Part shown: in pieces, positions 1-8,342 of the stretch
Position numbering within the stretch: position 1 is the stretch's first letter
Layout of the letters: every line of letters starts with the position of its first letter
Origin: Candidatus Aminicenantota bacterium
GTDB lineage: Bacteria > Acidobacteriota > Aminicenantia > Aminicenantales > Aminicenantaceae
Length of the DNA stretch: 21,918 bases
Direction: 5' to 3'
NCBI GenBank assembly: GCA_004378665.1
Contig: SOIA01000005.1
Location: forward strand, 1-21,918
The notes under the pieces: model-generated
Told to the model about the DNA's origin: nothing
The model's input: the letters and a program-made list of their open reading frames with translations, nothing else
The model's database searches: none
Position numbers and translations under genes: made by a program

Positions 1-848
1 TGACTGTAATCATAAAATCCTTTTCCGCTTTTGCGGCCAAGGTATCCCGCATCCACCATCTTTCTCAGCAGAGGGCAGGGTCTGTACTTCGGGTCCCTGA
101 AGCCCTCATGCAGCACCTCTATGATGTCGAGGCAAACGTCTAATCCGATCAAGTCTGCCAGGGCCAGAGGGCCCATCGGATGGTTCATGCCCAACTTCAT
201 CACCGTATCGATAGCTTCCGCGCTGCCCACTCCTTCCATCAAAGCAAACACCGCTTCGTTGATCATCGGAAGCAGAATCCGGTTGGAGATAAATCCTGGA
301 AAATCATTGGCTTCCACAGGAACCTTCCCCATTTTTTCGGTAAGGGATTTCACCTCCTCGAAAGTCTCCTTTGAGGTGGCCATGCCTTTGATCAATTCCA
401 CGAGTGCCATCAAGGGCACAGGATTCATGAAGTGCATGCCCATGAATTTCTCCGCACGGCTCGTCAAAGCCGCCAAACGCGTTATGGAAATGGATGACGT
501 GTTGCTGGTGATGATCACTGCAGGATCGAGCAGCTTGTCCAGCTCCAAGAGCAGTTTCTTTTTCACCTCAAAATCCTCGAAAACAGCCTCCACCACAAAG
601 TCAACTTCTCCGATGTCAGCTAACTGTGTGGAGGTCTTTATCCGAGAGAGGATTTTATCCTTGTCTTCTTCGATCTTCCCCTTTTCTGAGAGCTTTGTCA
701 GGCTTTTATCCACTGCCTTCATCGACCGCTGGAGTAACTCCTCAGCAGTATCGTTCAGGACGACTTCGAATCCGGAGGCGGCCGCAACCTGGGCAATACC
801 CGTTCCCATGGTTCCGGCGCCAACCACTCCTATTTTTTTGACTGCCAT
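1..848 (-). CDS. hbd: 3-hydroxybutyryl-CoA dehydrogenase, C-terminal end cut by window
   Basis: Catalyses NAD(P)-dependent interconversion of acetoacetyl-CoA and 3-hydroxybutyryl-CoA in the cytoplasm. My translation gives 282 residues running off the left edge in frame (last residues GFYDYS). The family usually ends within a few residues of that motif, so very little is missing. The N-terminal Rossmann loop is GAGTMG at residues 10-15. Residues matching the known catalytic set are S118 (SNTSS), H139 (GMHFMNP), E151 and N189 (PGFISNR). The ATG at 848 is preceded by a strong ribosome site (AAGGAGGG). The gene lies 13 nt downstream of the thiolase stop on the same strand, so the two are almost certainly co-transcribed and act on the same C4 intermediate. 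The direction (butyrate synthesis or oxidation) cannot be told from the window. Specificity for C4 is inferred from family resemblance and the thiolase neighbour. Confidence 0.93.
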   Translation of the reverse strand, partial: MAVKKIGVVGAGTMGTGIAQVAAASGFEVVLNDTAEELLQRSMKAVDKSLTKLSEKGKIEEDKDKILSRIKTSTQLADIGEVDFVVEAVFEDFEVKKKLLLELDKLLDPAVIITSNTSSISITRLAALTSRAEKFMGMHFMNPVPLMALVELIKGMATSKETFEEVKSLTEKMGKVPVEANDFPGFISNRILLPMINEAVFALMEGVGSAEAIDTVMKLGMNHPMGPLALADLIGLDVCLDIIEVLHEGFRDPKYRPCPLLRKMVDAGYLGRKSGKGFYDYS

Positions 849-861
849 AATCCCTCCTTGT

Positions 862-2052
862 TCAAACCAATTCCACAGCCATGGCCACAGCATCTCCTCC
901 ACCCAGACAGAGAGCCGCCACTCCTTTTTTCATTCCCCTGTGCTTCAGAGCGTAGATCAAGGTGGTTAAAATCCTCGCGCCCGTGGCTCCGATCGGATGG
1001 CCCAAAGCCACGGCTCCTCCATGGACATTGACTTTTTCCCTGTCCAAGCCCAGCTCTTTCATCAACACTACGAGTTGAGAAGAAAAGGCTTCGTTAATCT
1101 CGAAAAGATCGACATCCTCGATCTTCCAGCCGACATTGGCCAACAACTTCTCGATGGCACCCTTGGGAGCATACATCACCATCGAGGGCTCGACACCGTT
1201 CGTCGTCGAACCCAGAATCCGGGCCAGAGGTTGAAGCTTTTTCTCTTTCACCGCATCCGCTGAGGCGATTACCACAGCCGCACCTCCGTCATTCAAACTA
1301 GACGCGTTTCCGGCCGTGACTGTCCCATCTTTCTTGAAAACAGGTCTGAGCTTGGACAATTTCTCGATTGTGGCATCCTTTCGAGGACCTTCATCCACCT
1401 CGAAAATCACAGGATCTCCTTTTCTCTGAGGAACTTCAACAGGGACGATCTCTTCCTTCAAATATCCTTTTTCGATAGCATGGAGGGCTTTCTGGTGGCT
1501 GCTGGCGGCGTATGCATCCTGTTTCTCTCTAGTGGCGCCGAATTTTTCGGCCACGACTTCCCCGGTCATGCCCATGTGCTGGTCGTCGAAGGCACACCAG
1601 AGCCCGTCGAGGACCATGGAATCTTTTATCTTCATGTCTCCAAACTTGACACCCTCCCTTGTTCCCCAGAGAAGACGGGGAGCCTGGCTCATGCTTTCCA
1701 TCCCGCCGGCAACGATAATCTCCTTCTCTTCAAGCCAGATGGCCTGGGCGGCCAGGGCCACGGCTTTCAGGGCTGAGCCGCAGACTTTGTTCACGGCAAA
1801 GCAGCTGACCGTGTGGGGAATCCCGCCTTTCATCGCCGCCTGCTTGGCAGGAGCCTGGCCGATTCCTGCGGAGACGACGTTTCCCATGATCACCTCATCG
1901 ACATCTTCCCCCTTGACTCCCGCTCGCTTCACGGCCTCCTTGATGGCCAAGCCTCCCAACTCTGTTGCCTTGAAATCCTTAAGGGTTCCTAAAAAGTTCC
2001 CTGTAGCCGTTCGAACGGCTCCGATAATGAAAACATCCCGCAATTCACACAT
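862..2052 (-). CDS. atoB: Acetyl-CoA C-acetyltransferase (thiolase)
   Basis: Biosynthetic-type thiolase that condenses two acetyl-CoA to acetoacetyl-CoA, or runs in reverse; cytoplasmic, usually a tetramer. The 396-residue length is typical of the family. The nucleophilic cysteine is C91 in NKVCGSA, the NEAF motif starts at N320, the catalytic His is H352 in GHPIGATGAR, and the second cysteine is C382 in CLGGGDA. The ATG at 2052 has a GAAAGG ribosome site about 10 nt upstream. The gene is first in a two-gene unit with 3-hydroxyacyl-CoA dehydrogenase and diverges from the M49 peptidase gene. The AtoB/ThlA class is assigned from the close dehydrogenase partner and the loop sequences. The exact chain-length preference is not visible, so a degradative (FadA-like) role is possible but less likely. 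Confidence 0.94.
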   Translation of the reverse strand: MCELRDVFIIGAVRTATGNFLGTLKDFKATELGGLAIKEAVKRAGVKGEDVDEVIMGNVVSAGIGQAPAKQAAMKGGIPHTVSCFAVNKVCGSALKAVALAAQAIWLEEKEIIVAGGMESMSQAPRLLWGTREGVKFGDMKIKDSMVLDGLWCAFDDQHMGMTGEVVAEKFGATREKQDAYAASSHQKALHAIEKGYLKEEIVPVEVPQRKGDPVIFEVDEGPRKDATIEKLSKLRPVFKKDGTVTAGNASSLNDGGAAVVIASADAVKEKKLQPLARILGSTTNGVEPSMVMYAPKGAIEKLLANVGWKIEDVDLFEINEAFSSQLVVLMKELGLDREKVNVHGGAVALGHPIGATGARILTTLIYALKHRGMKKGVAALCLGGGDAVAMAVELV

Positions 2053-2096
2053 TGATCAAGCCTTTCTAAAAATGGATTTGATATAAAGACTTCCCT

Positions 2097-2125
2097 TTTT
2101 TATCATAATTGATTGAGAGTGTAAA
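2097..2125 (-). promoter_or_regulatory. Candidate sigma70 promoter for thiolase-hbd
   Basis: On the minus strand TTTACA (2125-2120) is followed after 17 nt by TAAAAA (2102-2097), about 45 nt upstream of the thiolase ATG. The -35 is good and the -10 is weak. An overlapping TATGAT is too close to the -35 to pair with it. Confidence 0.35.
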
Positions 2126-2188
2126 CCCGCCGCCAATCTCTTGCCGTTTTTAAAACCGAATTGTCGCATTTTCCCTGGAAATGTCGAG

Positions 2189-2217
2189 TTGATTAAAGAT
2201 AAATTCCAGGATAAAAT
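2189..2217 (+). promoter_or_regulatory. Candidate sigma70 promoter for M49 peptidase
   Basis: TTGATT (2189-2194), a 17-nt spacer and TAAAAT (2212-2217) lie 36 nt upstream of the first ATG of the peptidase gene. Spacing is ideal and each hexamer has 4-5 matches to consensus. It lies in the 201-nt divergent gap between the thiolase and peptidase genes. Confidence 0.5.
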
Positions 2218-2253
2218 TGGTAATCACCTTTATACTCTCAAACGAGGAGGAAA

Positions 2254-4269
2254 ATGATGAAAAAAATCCTTCGAATCACAGCCCTGTGTATTGTGCTTGT
2301 GTCACTTTTGACCTTTTGCGGCAAATCAAAAATCGAAACGAAAGAAGACCGGCCCGTGTTCCTGGAACAGGTCAGCACGACTGCTGTGGCCCAGCTCTAC
2401 GCGGATGGCTTTGAACAACTCAGCCTTAACGAAAAGATCCTGGCCTATTACCTCGCTCAAGCGGTCATCGCCGGAGAACGGATCGATTACGACCAGAGCC
2501 ACAGGCATGCGCTGGAAATCAAAGATATGCTGGAAGAGATCGTGACTCATAAGGAAGGAATAGACCCAGAGATTTACCAATCCATCCTCGTTTACACCAA
2601 ACTTTTCTGGATAGATCACTGCCAGTACAACTCCCGCACCAAGATAAAATTCGTTCCAACCTGCACCTTTGATGAGTTCCTCCTAGCTGCCCATGCCGCG
2701 CAGAAAAACGGAGCCGAGTTCGACCTCAAAGAAAACGAAACCCTGGAGCAAAAGCTGAAAAGGTTGGAAAAGACCATCTTCGATCCTAAATTCGAGCCTC
2801 TTGTCACAGCTAAGACACCCCCACCCGGCCAGGACATCCTCACCGCGAGTGCGAATAATTTTTATGCGCCCAATGTCACCTTGAAAGACCTCGAAGGATT
2901 CAAAGAAAAATATCCCCTGAATTCCAGAGTCGCCAAAGAGAACGGGAAAGTGAAAGAGCTCGTCTGGAGAACCGGAAATCAAGATTTTCCTGCCGGCCTT
3001 TATCACAAAGAGCTTTCCGAAGTCATTGCAAACCTCCGACTTGCCCTCCCGTACGCCGGCGAACAACAGAAGACTACGCTTAAGCATATGATCGACTACT
3101 TCGAAACGGGCGACCCGGATTCCTTCCGGAAGGCCAACATCTCCTGGCTGAAAGATGATTCGACTGTGGATTTTATCATCGGGTTCATCGAAAACTACAA
3201 AGATTCGCGCGGCATGAAGGGAGAATGGGAGGGAGTGATCAGCTATGTCAACCAAAAAACCACTCAGATGATGAAAGACCTGGCGGCCAACGCCCAGTAT
3301 TTCGAGAATAACGCGCCCTGGAAAGACGAATACAAGAAGACGCATACACAGATCCCCGTGGCCAATTCCATCGATGTGGTCAATGCCGGAGGTCATGCCG
3401 GTCCCCGCATCCCGGCCGGAATCAACCTGCCCAACGAACAGGAGATCCGAGAGAATTACGGGAGCAAGAGCGTTCTCCTCCACAATGTCATGCGGGATGC
3501 CCGTGGGGTGACCGGTGGAAAAACATCCCAGGAATTCCTGGAGACAGCGGAAGAAAAAGAGCTTGCTCAAAAATACGGTAGCCTCGCCATAAACGTGATC
3601 ATTGCCATGCATGAGGTGATCGGACATGGCTCGGGAAAAGTCAGCCCGAAACTCACAGAGGATCCCTCATTCTACCTCCAGGAATACTATAACACCCTGG
3701 AGGAGGCCAGAGCGGATCTGATGGCTCTCTGGAACCTGTTCGACCCAAAGCTCATAGAGCTCCAAATCCTGCCCGATGAAGACGCCGCCAGAACCGGATA
3801 CATATTAGAGGCCATGGGCGACCTGACTATGTTGAGGAGGATAAAGACAGGAGATAGAATCGAGGACGACCACATGAGGGCGGGTCACCTGATCCAGGCT
3901 TACCTCGAAAAGAAGACTCTGGCCGTGGAGACCTTCAGAAAAGGCGGAAAAGCTTACAGGAGAGTCAAAGATTTTGATCTTTTCCGCGAAGGAGTCGGCG
4001 AGCTCCTGGCTGAGATCATGCGCATCAAAGCCGAAGGTGATCTTGAAGCTGCGAAAAAACTCGTCAATACTTATGCTATAAAAATCGATCCGGCTCTCAG
4101 AAATGAAGTCATCGAAAGATGCCAGAAAATCCAGCATCCTGATTTTATCGCATTCGTCGTCCCCGAACTCTCACTGGTCAAGGATGAATCCGGAAAGATT
4201 TCCGATGTCAAGATATCCTACCCGTTGGTCCTGATGGATCAGCAGCTCAAATGGGCGGGCAAAAAATAA
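2254..4269 (+). CDS. Exported M49-family zinc peptidase (DPP III-like)
   Basis: Predicted metallopeptidase of family M49, whose best-known member, dipeptidyl-peptidase III, removes N-terminal dipeptides. The hallmark zinc motif HEVIGH is at 453-458 followed by GSGK, and the second motif EEARAD is at 483-488 (the family's EECRA(E/D), with E484 the expected third zinc ligand). The 671-residue length fits the family. Unlike classical cytosolic DPP III, the N-terminus has a basic start, a hydrophobic stretch (5-21) and LLTFC-G, which resembles a lipobox with an atypical Phe before Cys22. I infer an envelope lipoprotein, possibly for peptide scavenging. Two adjacent ATGs occur at 2254 and 2257. 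The AGGAGG at 2245-2250 is better spaced for the second, so the true start may be one codon later. It is monocistronic and diverges from the thiolase gene. Confidence 0.88.
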   Translation: MMKKILRITALCIVLVSLLTFCGKSKIETKEDRPVFLEQVSTTAVAQLYADGFEQLSLNEKILAYYLAQAVIAGERIDYDQSHRHALEIKDMLEEIVTHKEGIDPEIYQSILVYTKLFWIDHCQYNSRTKIKFVPTCTFDEFLLAAHAAQKNGAEFDLKENETLEQKLKRLEKTIFDPKFEPLVTAKTPPPGQDILTASANNFYAPNVTLKDLEGFKEKYPLNSRVAKENGKVKELVWRTGNQDFPAGLYHKELSEVIANLRLALPYAGEQQKTTLKHMIDYFETGDPDSFRKANISWLKDDSTVDFIIGFIENYKDSRGMKGEWEGVISYVNQKTTQMMKDLAANAQYFENNAPWKDEYKKTHTQIPVANSIDVVNAGGHAGPRIPAGINLPNEQEIRENYGSKSVLLHNVMRDARGVTGGKTSQEFLETAEEKELAQKYGSLAINVIIAMHEVIGHGSGKVSPKLTEDPSFYLQEYYNTLEEARADLMALWNLFDPKLIELQILPDEDAARTGYILEAMGDLTMLRRIKTGDRIEDDHMRAGHLIQAYLEKKTLAVETFRKGGKAYRRVKDFDLFREGVGELLAEIMRIKAEGDLEAAKKLVNTYAIKIDPALRNEVIERCQKIQHPDFIAFVVPELSLVKDESGKISDVKISYPLVLMDQQLKWAGKK

Positions 4270-4302
4270 GATAAAGAAATACTTTCAATCTGAAATCTAA
4301 TT

Positions 4303-4325
4303 CCAGAGCCAACGCATAGCTCTGG
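4303..4325. terminator. Inverted repeat between convergent genes
   Basis: A perfect 7-bp stem (CCAGAGC/GCTCTGG) with a 9-nt loop lies between the stops of the peptidase gene (plus) and fhs (minus). Its position suits a bidirectional terminator, but neither strand has a clear T-tract after the stem, so intrinsic termination is only a possibility. Confidence 0.4.
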
Positions 4326-4351
4326 CTTGAACGATTGGGAACTTTCCCGAT

Positions 4352-6025
4352 CTAGCTCAGACCGGTTATCCTATCGTCTTCAGTGACATCGATCTTCTCG
4401 GCTGAAGGTACCTTTGGCAGTCCCGGCATGGTCATGACATCGCCGCAGTAGACCACAACAAAACCCGCACCGGAGCTGAGAGAGACATCGGTCACGATCA
4501 GAGTAAAATTCTCGGGCCTACCCAAAGCTTCATCGTCATCAGAGAGAGAGTACTGTGTTTTAGCGATACAGACAGGAAGATTGCCGAAACCGGCCCTCTC
4601 AAGCCTCTCGATCTTTCGTCTGGTTTTTCCTTCCATAGCTACCGTGGATGCTCCATAAATCTTTTGAGCGACGGTCTCGATCTTCTCGATAAACGGCATG
4701 TCCGAAGGATAGAGAAGCTGGAACCTGTTTTCGTCCTCCTCGATGGCCTGCAGGACCTCCTGCGCCAAATCCTTTCCGCCCTTTCCCCCCTTGGTAAACA
4801 CTTCACTCAAGGCCACACGAGTCTTCTCCTTTCCACACAACTCCTTGACTTTCTCAATCTCTGCTTCAGTATCTGAAGGGAACCTGTTGATGGCCACCAC
4901 AAAAGGAACGCCGAAAATGCTTATGTTTTCCATATGCTTTTGGAGGTTGGGAAAACCCCGCTCCACAGCCTCCACGTTTTCGTTGTCCACATCTTTCAAT
5001 TCGACTCCTCCGTGGAGCTTGAGAGCCCTGAGTGTGGCGACTAAAACACACGCATCAGGCGGAGGGATATGCCCTGTTCGAACGACAATGTCGAAAAATT
5101 TCTCTGCTCCGAGGTCTGACCCGAATCCTGATTCTGTCACCACATAATCGGCCAGTTGAAGACCCATCCGGGTGGCAATGACAGAATTGGTGCCGTGAGC
5201 AATGTTTGCAAACGGTCCACCGTGGATCAACGCCGGAGTTCCTTCCAGAGTCTGGACCAGGTTGGCCCTGAGCGCATCCTTGAGCAGAGCGGCCATAGAA
5301 CCTTCCGCATTGAGTTCCCGGGCAAAGACACGTTTTTTATCCGGAGATTGGCCGACAACGATATTCCCCAGCCTTTCTTTGAGGTCCTTGAGGTCAACAG
5401 CCAGGCAAAAGATAGCCATCACCTCTGATGCTGCGGTGATATCAAAGCCTGTCTCCCGTGCAATTCCCCGAAGAGGCCCGCCTATCCCGATGACCACTTC
5501 GCGCAGCACGCGGTCATCCATGTCCATGACTCGCTTCCAGGTCACTCTGCGGCAGTCGAGCAGGCCGCAGGACCCGTCGAAATGAAGACGGTTGTCCACC
5601 ATGGCCGCCAGGAGATTGTGGGCGGCTGTGATCGCATGAATATCCCCAGTGAAATGAAGGTTGATCTCCTCTCTTGGGGCAACTTGAGCGTATCCGCCAC
5701 CCGTCGCTCCTCCTTTCATCCCGAATACTGGTCCGAGCGACGGTTCTCTCAAGGCCACGACCGTCTTCTTCCCGATCTGACTCAAGGCATCGGCCAAACC
5801 GATAGAAGTCGTGGTCTTTCCTTCTCCGGCCGGAGTGGGAGTCATGGCCGTCACCATGATCAGCTTTCCTCTGTGTTCTTTCTTTTTCTGGGTTCCTTCC
5901 GGAGAGACTTTTGCCTTGAACCTACCGTATCTTTCTAAGTATTCGGTTTTAAGTCCCAGCTTGCCCGCTATCTCCTCTATGGGTTGTATTTCCGCATTCG
6001 CAGCGATTTCAGTGTCGTCAAGCAT
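4352..6025 (-). CDS. fhs: Formate-tetrahydrofolate ligase
   Basis: ATP-dependent synthesis of 10-formyl-tetrahydrofolate from formate and THF, feeding purine synthesis and one-carbon metabolism (also the methyl branch of the Wood-Ljungdahl pathway). The 557 residues match the bacterial monofunctional enzyme. The ATP-binding loop TPTPAGEGKTTT is at 62-73, and the family signature GMKGGATGGGYAQV begins at about 102. INLHFTGD at 121-128 is also characteristic. The ATG at 6025 has a strong AAGGAGG about 5 nt upstream. It starts 21 nt after the radC stop on the same strand, so the two may share a transcript although no functional link is obvious. No other Wood-Ljungdahl genes are in the window, so acetogenesis should not be inferred. 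Confidence 0.96.
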   Translation of the reverse strand: MLDDTEIAANAEIQPIEEIAGKLGLKTEYLERYGRFKAKVSPEGTQKKKEHRGKLIMVTAMTPTPAGEGKTTTSIGLADALSQIGKKTVVALREPSLGPVFGMKGGATGGGYAQVAPREEINLHFTGDIHAITAAHNLLAAMVDNRLHFDGSCGLLDCRRVTWKRVMDMDDRVLREVVIGIGGPLRGIARETGFDITAASEVMAIFCLAVDLKDLKERLGNIVVGQSPDKKRVFARELNAEGSMAALLKDALRANLVQTLEGTPALIHGGPFANIAHGTNSVIATRMGLQLADYVVTESGFGSDLGAEKFFDIVVRTGHIPPPDACVLVATLRALKLHGGVELKDVDNENVEAVERGFPNLQKHMENISIFGVPFVVAINRFPSDTEAEIEKVKELCGKEKTRVALSEVFTKGGKGGKDLAQEVLQAIEEDENRFQLLYPSDMPFIEKIETVAQKIYGASTVAMEGKTRRKIERLERAGFGNLPVCIAKTQYSLSDDDEALGRPENFTLIVTDVSLSSGAGFVVVYCGDVMTMPGLPKVPSAEKIDVTEDDRITGLS

Positions 6026-6046
6026 CCTGGCCTCCTTCTGGTGGGT

Positions 6047-6823
6047 TTATTTCTGGAGAAAGACTTTGTACTCTTCCTTTCTCTTTGCATGATTTCTTCG
6101 GTTGAAATCGTGAAACATTATACCATATTCTTCGAGCAAGCCCTCATCGGCAAAACTGAAATATCGATTGTTTCCGATAATGATGTGGTCCAAAACCTTC
6201 AGCTGCATGACGTTTGCCGCAAACACAAGCTCCCTCGTGATCTCTCTATCGCTGGCAGACGGCTCTGGATCTCCCGAGGGATGGTTGTGGATAAAAATCA
6301 GGGATGACGCATCGCATCTCAGGGCTTCCTTCACGATTTCTCTTGGGTAAACAGCGCTGGTATCCACAGTCCCCTCGAACACGGTCTTCTCCTCCAGAAT
6401 ATGGTTCTTCGCGTCCAGGAACATCACCTTGAATATCTCCTTCTTCCTGTCCCTGAGAGCATGATACAGATAATCGAATACTTCTTTCGAAGAATGGCAG
6501 TAAGGCCTGCTCATCATTTTATCCCTGAGAAAACGGCGGGAAACCTCCTGAATGAGCTTCAGACCGAAAACATTATGAGGACCGATCCCTTTGACTTCCT
6601 GGAGCTCGTCAATTGAAGCCCCCAGCACTCCTCGCAAAGAGCGGAATTTCTTTAAGGCCTCCCTAGCCTGTTGTTTGCAGTCCTTGCGGGGAGTTCCCAG
6701 CGTCAGGAGGAGCTCGATAATCTCATAATCCAGGAATCCCGCAAGTCCCCCTTTAAGAAATTTCTCTTTGAGTCTCTCTCTGTGTCCTTTATTTTTGCGC
6801 AAGGCTGTGTTTTTCCTTCTCAT
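6047..6823 (-). CDS. radC: RadC-family JAB/MPN metalloprotein
   Basis: Member of the RadC (UPF0758) family, historically called a DNA-repair protein. Its real biochemical role is unsettled. The N-terminal region has a helix-hairpin-helix-like segment (DELQEVKGIGPHNV, about 72-85). The C-terminal JAB/MPN domain carries the metal motif H179-x-H181-x10-D192 (HNHPSGDP...SASD), with E150 as the likely acidic partner. The open frame can be extended 7 codons to a TTG at 6844, but no convincing ribosome site precedes either codon. I chose the ATG at 6823 (258 residues), somewhat longer than E. coli RadC because of a basic C-terminal tail after about residue 238. It precedes fhs by 21 nt. Confidence 0.9.
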   Translation of the reverse strand: MRRKNTALRKNKGHRERLKEKFLKGGLAGFLDYEIIELLLTLGTPRKDCKQQAREALKKFRSLRGVLGASIDELQEVKGIGPHNVFGLKLIQEVSRRFLRDKMMSRPYCHSSKEVFDYLYHALRDRKKEIFKVMFLDAKNHILEEKTVFEGTVDTSAVYPREIVKEALRCDASSLIFIHNHPSGDPEPSASDREITRELVFAANVMQLKVLDHIIIGNNRYFSFADEGLLEEYGIMFHDFNRRNHAKRKEEYKVFLQK

Positions 6824-6960
6824 AGGATTGTCTTTGTGCTGCAACCAGCAAACCTAAAAGTTTTTCTTCCATAGTGTGTGAGTGAAATACACGGGAATAG
6901 AAGAGAACCACCTAAAAAAATGACGAAAGAGAAGGGGGAATTTTCACATATTGGAGGGGA

Positions 6961-7266
6961 TTATTTTTTCTTTTCGGATAAATACCGGATCTCGAAGAGC
7001 CTGTCCACTTCCTTGATCTTGAGCCTCATGATATAGATCAAGACGAATATCGCCACCCACATCCAGACCACAAACACAAAGATTCCTATGGATTCTTTGA
7101 TATTCTGGGCGCCGGGCGTGATCTTGTCCTGGCTTTCTTCTTCTTGAGTGATTCCGCTTTTTTCTTCCTGTATGACCTGCTGAGCGAAACCGGTCCCCGT
7201 GAGGACAAACGAGTGAAGAGAAATAAGCATCAGAAGCAATGCGATCGATCTGTATTTCTTGATCAT
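6961..7266 (-). CDS. Small CcmD-like membrane protein at end of respiratory operon
   Basis: About 101 residues from the ATG at 7266. A signal-like hydrophobic N-terminus ends near GFA-QQ. It is followed by a charged Glu/Gln-rich segment, a single strong membrane helix (IGIFVFVVWMWVAIFVLIYI) and a cytoplasmic tail (KEVDRLFEIRYL). One helix followed by a short charged coiled tail resembles CcmD-family proteins, but the match is by shape only. The ATG overlaps the cytochrome b stop (TGATG) and a GGAG lies 9 nt upstream. The frame extends 5 codons to a TTG at 7281, which I consider unlikely. Translational coupling implies a role with the Rieske/cytochrome b complex, as an accessory subunit or assembly factor. 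This is inferred from context. Confidence 0.7.
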   Translation of the reverse strand: MIKKYRSIALLLMLISLHSFVLTGTGFAQQVIQEEKSGITQEEESQDKITPGAQNIKESIGIFVFVVWMWVAIFVLIYIMRLKIKEVDRLFEIRYLSEKKK

Positions 7267-8342
7267 CAGAGAAGGCTCCAAACCGTCATTGCCGCGGCAT
7301 AAACGATGAATAGAAAAGCGATAACGGTAATAAACTTTCCTTTTCTTTCCTCAGGTCTGTTATCGATCAGAGGGAGAAAAAAGAAGGCAACAATGCCCAG
7401 CAGCATCAAGAGGACAACGAGTGTATCGCCGTTGATAAAAAGAATCTTCGCCGGGAAGATTTTTAACATCTGGAAGAGGAAAAGAAAATACCATTCAGGC
7501 CTGATCCCTTCTGGCGCGGGGGCCATAAGATCCGCCGCTTTATGCAGGGAAGGGGGGAAAAAGATAGCCACCGAGAAGAGGATACCTGTGAGAATCAACC
7601 ACACAACCATCTCCCGGTAGACGAAATTCGGCCAGAACGGGAGTTCTTTCATCTTCTCACCCTTTTTCTCTTCGGCTAGGGGGGTGCTCATTCCCTGTTT
7701 CTGGATAAGATAGACGTGCACGGCAAGAATCGCCAGCAGAAAAACAGGAAGGATGGAGACATGAAAACCAAAAAAGCGCGTCAGCGTGTCCCCTGTGACG
7801 TCCTCGCCGCCGCGAAGAAGTTTCGTCACCCAGACTCCCACTCCAGGAATCGAGCGAGGAATATCTGTTCCCACTTTGGTGGCCGAAAGTGAGAGGTCAT
7901 CCCACGGCAGAAGATAGCCTGTGAAACCGAAGGCCAGAGAGACAAAGAGAAGAAAAACTCCGCTCATCCAGGTCAATTCCCGCGGCTTTCGATAAGCCTT
8001 TGTGATCCAGATGCTGAGCAGATGGATGAAAACAAGAGCGATCATGAAGGAAGAGCACCAGCTGTGAACAGACCGGATGATCCAGCCCAGAGGAACCTCG
8101 GTCATGATCCGCGCTACGCTTTGATTGGCCCCTTCAAGCGTTGGATTGTAGTAGAAAACCAGCATGAATCCCGTGATGACCTGGATAGCAAAAAAGAGCA
8201 GTATGGCGCTTCCGGTGTAATACCAGATAGAATGCCTGTGCTGCGGGACTGTCTTCTCGCTCATGAACCGGAAGATCGTTGATAATCCCGAGCGCTCATC
8301 AAGCCAGGAGCGGAATCCTTTTTTCATGCCTTGTTCTTTCAT
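7266..8342 (-). CDS. petB: Cytochrome b (b6/subunit IV fused) of quinol oxidoreductase
   Basis: Membrane diheme cytochrome b of a Rieske/cyt b complex that oxidises quinol and reduces quinone across the membrane. The 358 residues cover b6 and subunit IV in one chain. Heme ligands are H93 and H107 (x13 spacing) and H194 and H209 (x14 spacing, the b6 pattern rather than mitochondrial x13). GYLLPWDDLS (142-151) and PEWY (282-285) mark the Qo side. At the place where b6 proteins carry the heme c(i) cysteine (FYCLGG in chloroplast b6) this protein has WYYTGS, so the extra covalent heme should be absent. Eight or so hydrophobic helices are visible. The ATG at 8342 overlaps the Rieske stop (ATGA) and has AAGGAG upstream. 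No cytochrome c gene follows, so the electron acceptor is unknown. Confidence 0.93.
   Translation of the reverse strand: MKEQGMKKGFRSWLDERSGLSTIFRFMSEKTVPQHRHSIWYYTGSAILLFFAIQVITGFMLVFYYNPTLEGANQSVARIMTEVPLGWIIRSVHSWCSSFMIALVFIHLLSIWITKAYRKPRELTWMSGVFLLFVSLAFGFTGYLLPWDDLSLSATKVGTDIPRSIPGVGVWVTKLLRGGEDVTGDTLTRFFGFHVSILPVFLLAILAVHVYLIQKQGMSTPLAEEKKGEKMKELPFWPNFVYREMVVWLILTGILFSVAIFFPPSLHKAADLMAPAPEGIRPEWYFLFLFQMLKIFPAKILFINGDTLVVLLMLLGIVAFFFLPLIDNRPEERKGKFITVIAFLFIVYAAAMTVWSLL

Noticed and set aside
31..969. Long plus-strand open frame of 312 codons
   Set aside because: It lies antisense to hbd and the start of the hbd-thiolase junction. Its product is Ser/Thr-rich with no family features, and the minus strand has clear catalytic motifs.
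2683..3627. Minus-strand open frame of 314 codons
   Set aside because: It is antisense to the M49 peptidase gene, which has both zinc motifs and a strong ribosome site.
4352..6025. Formate-THF ligase as a sign of acetogenesis
   Set aside because: The enzyme is common in non-acetogens, and no CODH/ACS, methyltransferase or other Wood-Ljungdahl genes are in the window.
6790..6873. Small minus-strand frame of 27 codons (starts MEEKLLGLLVAAQ) overlapping the radC start
   Set aside because: No ribosome site was seen and it is too short to judge. It could be a leader peptide but there is no supporting signal.
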